Assembly: GCA_037042915.1 (NCBI GenBank)
Contig: CM073199.1
Location: forward strand, 1,302,001-1,366,000
Source: Auricularia sp. M13
Taxonomy: Eukaryota > Basidiomycota > Agaricomycetes > Auriculariales > Auriculariaceae
Length of the DNA stretch: 64,000 nt
Reading direction: 5' to 3'
Positions 61,423 to 64,000 of this stretch are shown piece by piece (the stretch's first letter is position 1; each line of letters begins with the position of its first letter). The notes beneath the pieces were generated by a model. That model ran no database searches, was not told the origin of the DNA, and saw only the letters and a program-made list of their open reading frames with translations. Position numbers and translations under genes: made by a program.

Positions 61423-61642
61423 GCTGTTGGGGTTCTCTGCTCCCAGGGCTCTAGCCCTGCCAGCATTCTTGGCGAGGGTCTCGAGGCTCACAATGTGGCG
61501 GGCAACTTTTGGACTTGGAAACAGAACCCAATCCAGCCAGCAAAGCTGCGCACTTTTTGCCCCCGAAGATCCGGTCGGCCGGACTTAGCAGCTGCATCTG
61601 ATGATGACCTCTTTTGTACATAGCGCGTTTTCTCTGCAACCC

Positions 61643-64000
61643 ATGTCCGCCGACGCGTCCCCCACTGTCAGATGCTCAAGGTGCAAGCGTCACTTGCGCA
61701 TTGAGGACTTTCCCCTTAAAGTCAATGGCAACATTGATGGCAAGCAGCGGACAAAGCACTGCTATCGTTGTTCGGAGAAGCGCGAGAAGGAGAACGTCAA
61801 CCCGCGCACCGATGACAGCAAGCGCGCCAAACAGCGGCAGCGCGCTTCTTCAACGGACGACCTCCGGCCCACCGAGCTCGACGATTTCCTCGCGTATCTA
61901 CGCGAGCAAAGCGGTGTAATCAACCTCGAGGCCCGAGTCAAAGTCGACACGGTTATCTCGACCGTTGGCATGGACCGTCGCGCTATTGCAAACGCCGTTG
62001 CAACGCAGGTCTGGCAGCAAACGGAGTATAGGTTCAAGTATGTATTAGTCTACATCTGAAGTTGTAAAGCTGAAGTGTATTCCAGATATCAGTCTATGTA
62101 CCAGTCGTCGACCGCGCCGTGGACTAAATTTACATACACCTGCTCGCAAAATGTTAAGCGGCAGGTCGCGCCGCAGAAGCATGAAGATCCCGCTAAGCAC
62201 CGCGACAAGATTTCACTGGAGACCTTTGAGTGCGAAGGCTGGTTACATATTACCGTAGCCGACAACGTCGACTCCGTGCTCGTTAAACTCGGACATGACG
62301 AGGACCACGTGCGCTATGAATGCATTGACATCCCTCCTGATGTCGTGGAGTTTGTGCGGAATAGTGGGGATCTGACCGTGAGCCAGGTGCGCCGTCAAAC
62401 AACTGTCCACCTCTCTTTTGACTCACAAGCTACAGATTTGGACCAAGATCCTCGTGATGCACCCCCAGCCCAACTTCACCAGGAAGAGCATTCATGCTCT
62501 CTGGGCCCAGCAAGATGCCCTGAAATGGAAGCGGCATGATGACCAGCTCAAGTCCGCCAAGATCCTCCTTGAGGAAGGCAAGAAGAAGGGCGGGCTCGGC
62601 ATGTACACTGTGCATCCGATTGACATCACGCCCGAGCCCGGCTTCGAGGCGCTGGCATGGGCGCTCCCTGACATGCTGGCCCAATGGGGCGGCCGCATTC
62701 GCGAGGTTGCGCTGGACTCAGCATGTGAGTGCGCGCAGCTATTCCTACTGACTGCTAATTTATTCTTCGTTTAGGGGAGACAAACAGTCGTCGATACGAA
62801 CTATACGCCCTTCTGGGTGAGGCGTACGGCTCCGCGCTTCCCCTTGGATTTCTTCTGCTCCACAGTGACGCAGGCGCACCAGGTGGCACTCAGCGCTGCC
62901 TGGAGAAGTTCCTATCGCATTTCGTCAAGCAGCTGGACAAGATCATTGTCACACATACAGACAAGAACCGCCCCGAGATCAACGCATTCCGCGCACAGGT
63001 TCGCGACTCAAAGCACCAATTGTGCTTCTGGCACTCTCTTCGTGCAGTCAAGACCCGACTCAGCATTCTTCGGCGGCAGCCTGCTCATTACGACGTAGAT
63101 TCCGCTTGTCAAGAGTTCCACTGGATTGACAGCACCTTTCTTCCGCTTGCTCAGCGAGATCCTGACGCGCCTCCGCCTGTTCCCCCTCCACCGACTGTAC
63201 TTCCGATGATCTCAGTTCGGCTCAACGGCAAACTCGTTGCCCGTCGCCTCCCTGGCTTCCGCATCCTCGTTCCACCGCGTGGACCACCTCGCCGAGCAGG
63301 ACCACGCACTCGCTCAGCCGCTGCCACGGAGTCTGCAGGCACTGAGGCTCCTGATGGTGATGATCCCAACGTCGCTGATTTTGAATCTCAAGTCGACGCG
63401 CTTATTGCTGATGCCGAAGACGATGTTGACGATGAGGACGGCCCGGACTGGCTGTTTGAGGAGGGCGAGACGCGCAGCTCGGACAAGACTTATGTCTTTT
63501 GTCCAGCTCAGCATCGTAAGCAATTGCTCAAGATGTTCACTAAACATTTTGTTCAGCATCCGCTCTTGCCCGAGCAAGATTGGGACGGTCCCCGAAGTGC
63601 CGACGAAATCCGCACGTGCGCTGTGCAGGAGATGTATCTCTTCTGCCATGCTCGCGGCCTGACCGAGGTGTGGGCCTATATGTGGACTTGCTGGTACAGC
63701 AAGAAGATGTGGGCACTCTGGGCACTCTCTGCCCTTCCGGACCGCATTCCACGCCTGCGCACAACCATGGTCGTCGAAAACTTCTGGAAACAACTCAAGC
63801 ATGACTGGCTCCATCACCTGCTTCACCCACGGCTGGATCAGCTCGTCTACATCATTCTCACCCAAGTTCTGCCGTCATACCACCAGCGGGCAGCCAAACT
63901 TGAGGACGGATACCGAATGGGACGCTCACGCGAGCTGCGGCCGGTTCAAAAAAGACCTTCAAAGCCTCGTGGGAGAAACTCCAGGTCGTGCCGATCAAGG
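61643..64000 (+). CDS. MULE (Mutator-like) transposase, runs off the window
   Basis: Exons are 61643-62037, 62086-62386, 62430-62724 and 62775 to the window end. Introns are 48, 43 and 50 nt. The N-terminus has paired Cys motifs (VRCSRCKRHLRIEDFP ... HCYRCSEKRE). The catalytic domain begins VALDSAW-ETNSRRYELYALLGE (first Asp), continues PLGFLLLHSD, then THTDKNRPEINAF (second Asp) and HQLCFWHSLRAVKTRL (the C-x-W-H signature of MULEs). A long acidic insert follows, then VQEMYLFCHARGLTEVW and TTMVVENFWKQLKHDWLHH with the likely Glu. Near 63948-63953 (six A) the reading appears to shift by one base: after GYRMGRSREL the expected continuation (FKASWEKLQVVPIK) is in another frame. The copy may therefore be dead. 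Confidence 0.87.

Larger units (their letters stand above)
60059..61592 (+). pseudogene. Unidentified frame interrupted by a LINE insertion
   Basis: A protein-like frame (…PKDCEPDLFQQLSLTLQVDK, then LQLANHFNSLIPSG) runs into the insertion site at 60362. Removing the insertion and one target-site copy lets it continue to a stop near 61592. ATG 60059 starts a nearby frame (MSYTELYAALQQALYPVV) offset by one base, so the 5' part may also be damaged or spliced. The opposite strand right of the insertion is also open, so the coding strand is not certain. Confidence 0.35.

Overview
The window looks like a chromosome segment of a filamentous basidiomycete (Agaricomycete), most likely a Polyporales-type wood decayer. 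Genes are compact and split by many 45-70 nt GT-AG introns. There are two class II haem peroxidases, two CE5 carbohydrate esterases with fungal cellulose-binding (CBM1) tails, and transposons typical of mushrooms (CACTA/Tnp2, MULE, a 5'-truncated LINE). Exon structures below were derived by reading splice sites and frames by eye; no database was searched.

Bases 1-34,000 are an accessory, repeat-rich half. At least five copies of one GC-rich repeat family (A 1.5-3.6 kb, B 6.4-8.5 kb, C 12.8-14.7 kb, D about 25.5 kb, E 30.3-32.4 kb) carry arrays of 160-170 bp minisatellite units. A and E are near-identical inverted copies, and A carries away a truncated piece of a small tail-anchored-protein gene that is intact beside E. 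Between the repeats lie small multi-exon orphan genes found by splice reconstruction (5150-6235, 10741-11742, 28960-29935, 30146-30591, 33423-34118), two small HMG-box-like paralogues, an F-box-like gene, a retropepsin-like frame and a long, nearly complete CACTA transposase.

Bases 35,000-56,000 are gene-dense and mostly conserved: haspin kinase, a secreted ADP-ribosyl-cyclase-like protein, MAK16 (60S ribosome biogenesis), a small membrane protein, replication protein A subunit 2, and a large helical protein with a HicA-like C-terminus. Two peroxidase genes flank the MAK16/membrane-protein/RPA2 block. They are copies of a segmental duplication that includes over 1 kb of upstream DNA. Both lack the Mn(II) ligands and the catalytic tryptophan, so they read as generic peroxidases.

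Bases 55,800-64,000 hold tandem CE5-CBM1 esterases, then a transposon zone: a LINE tail inserted with a perfect 17-bp target-site duplication, and a MULE transposase that runs off the window end. The peroxidases and CE5 enzymes fit extracellular lignocellulose attack; the nuclear genes (haspin, MAK16, RPA2) are unrelated neighbours.
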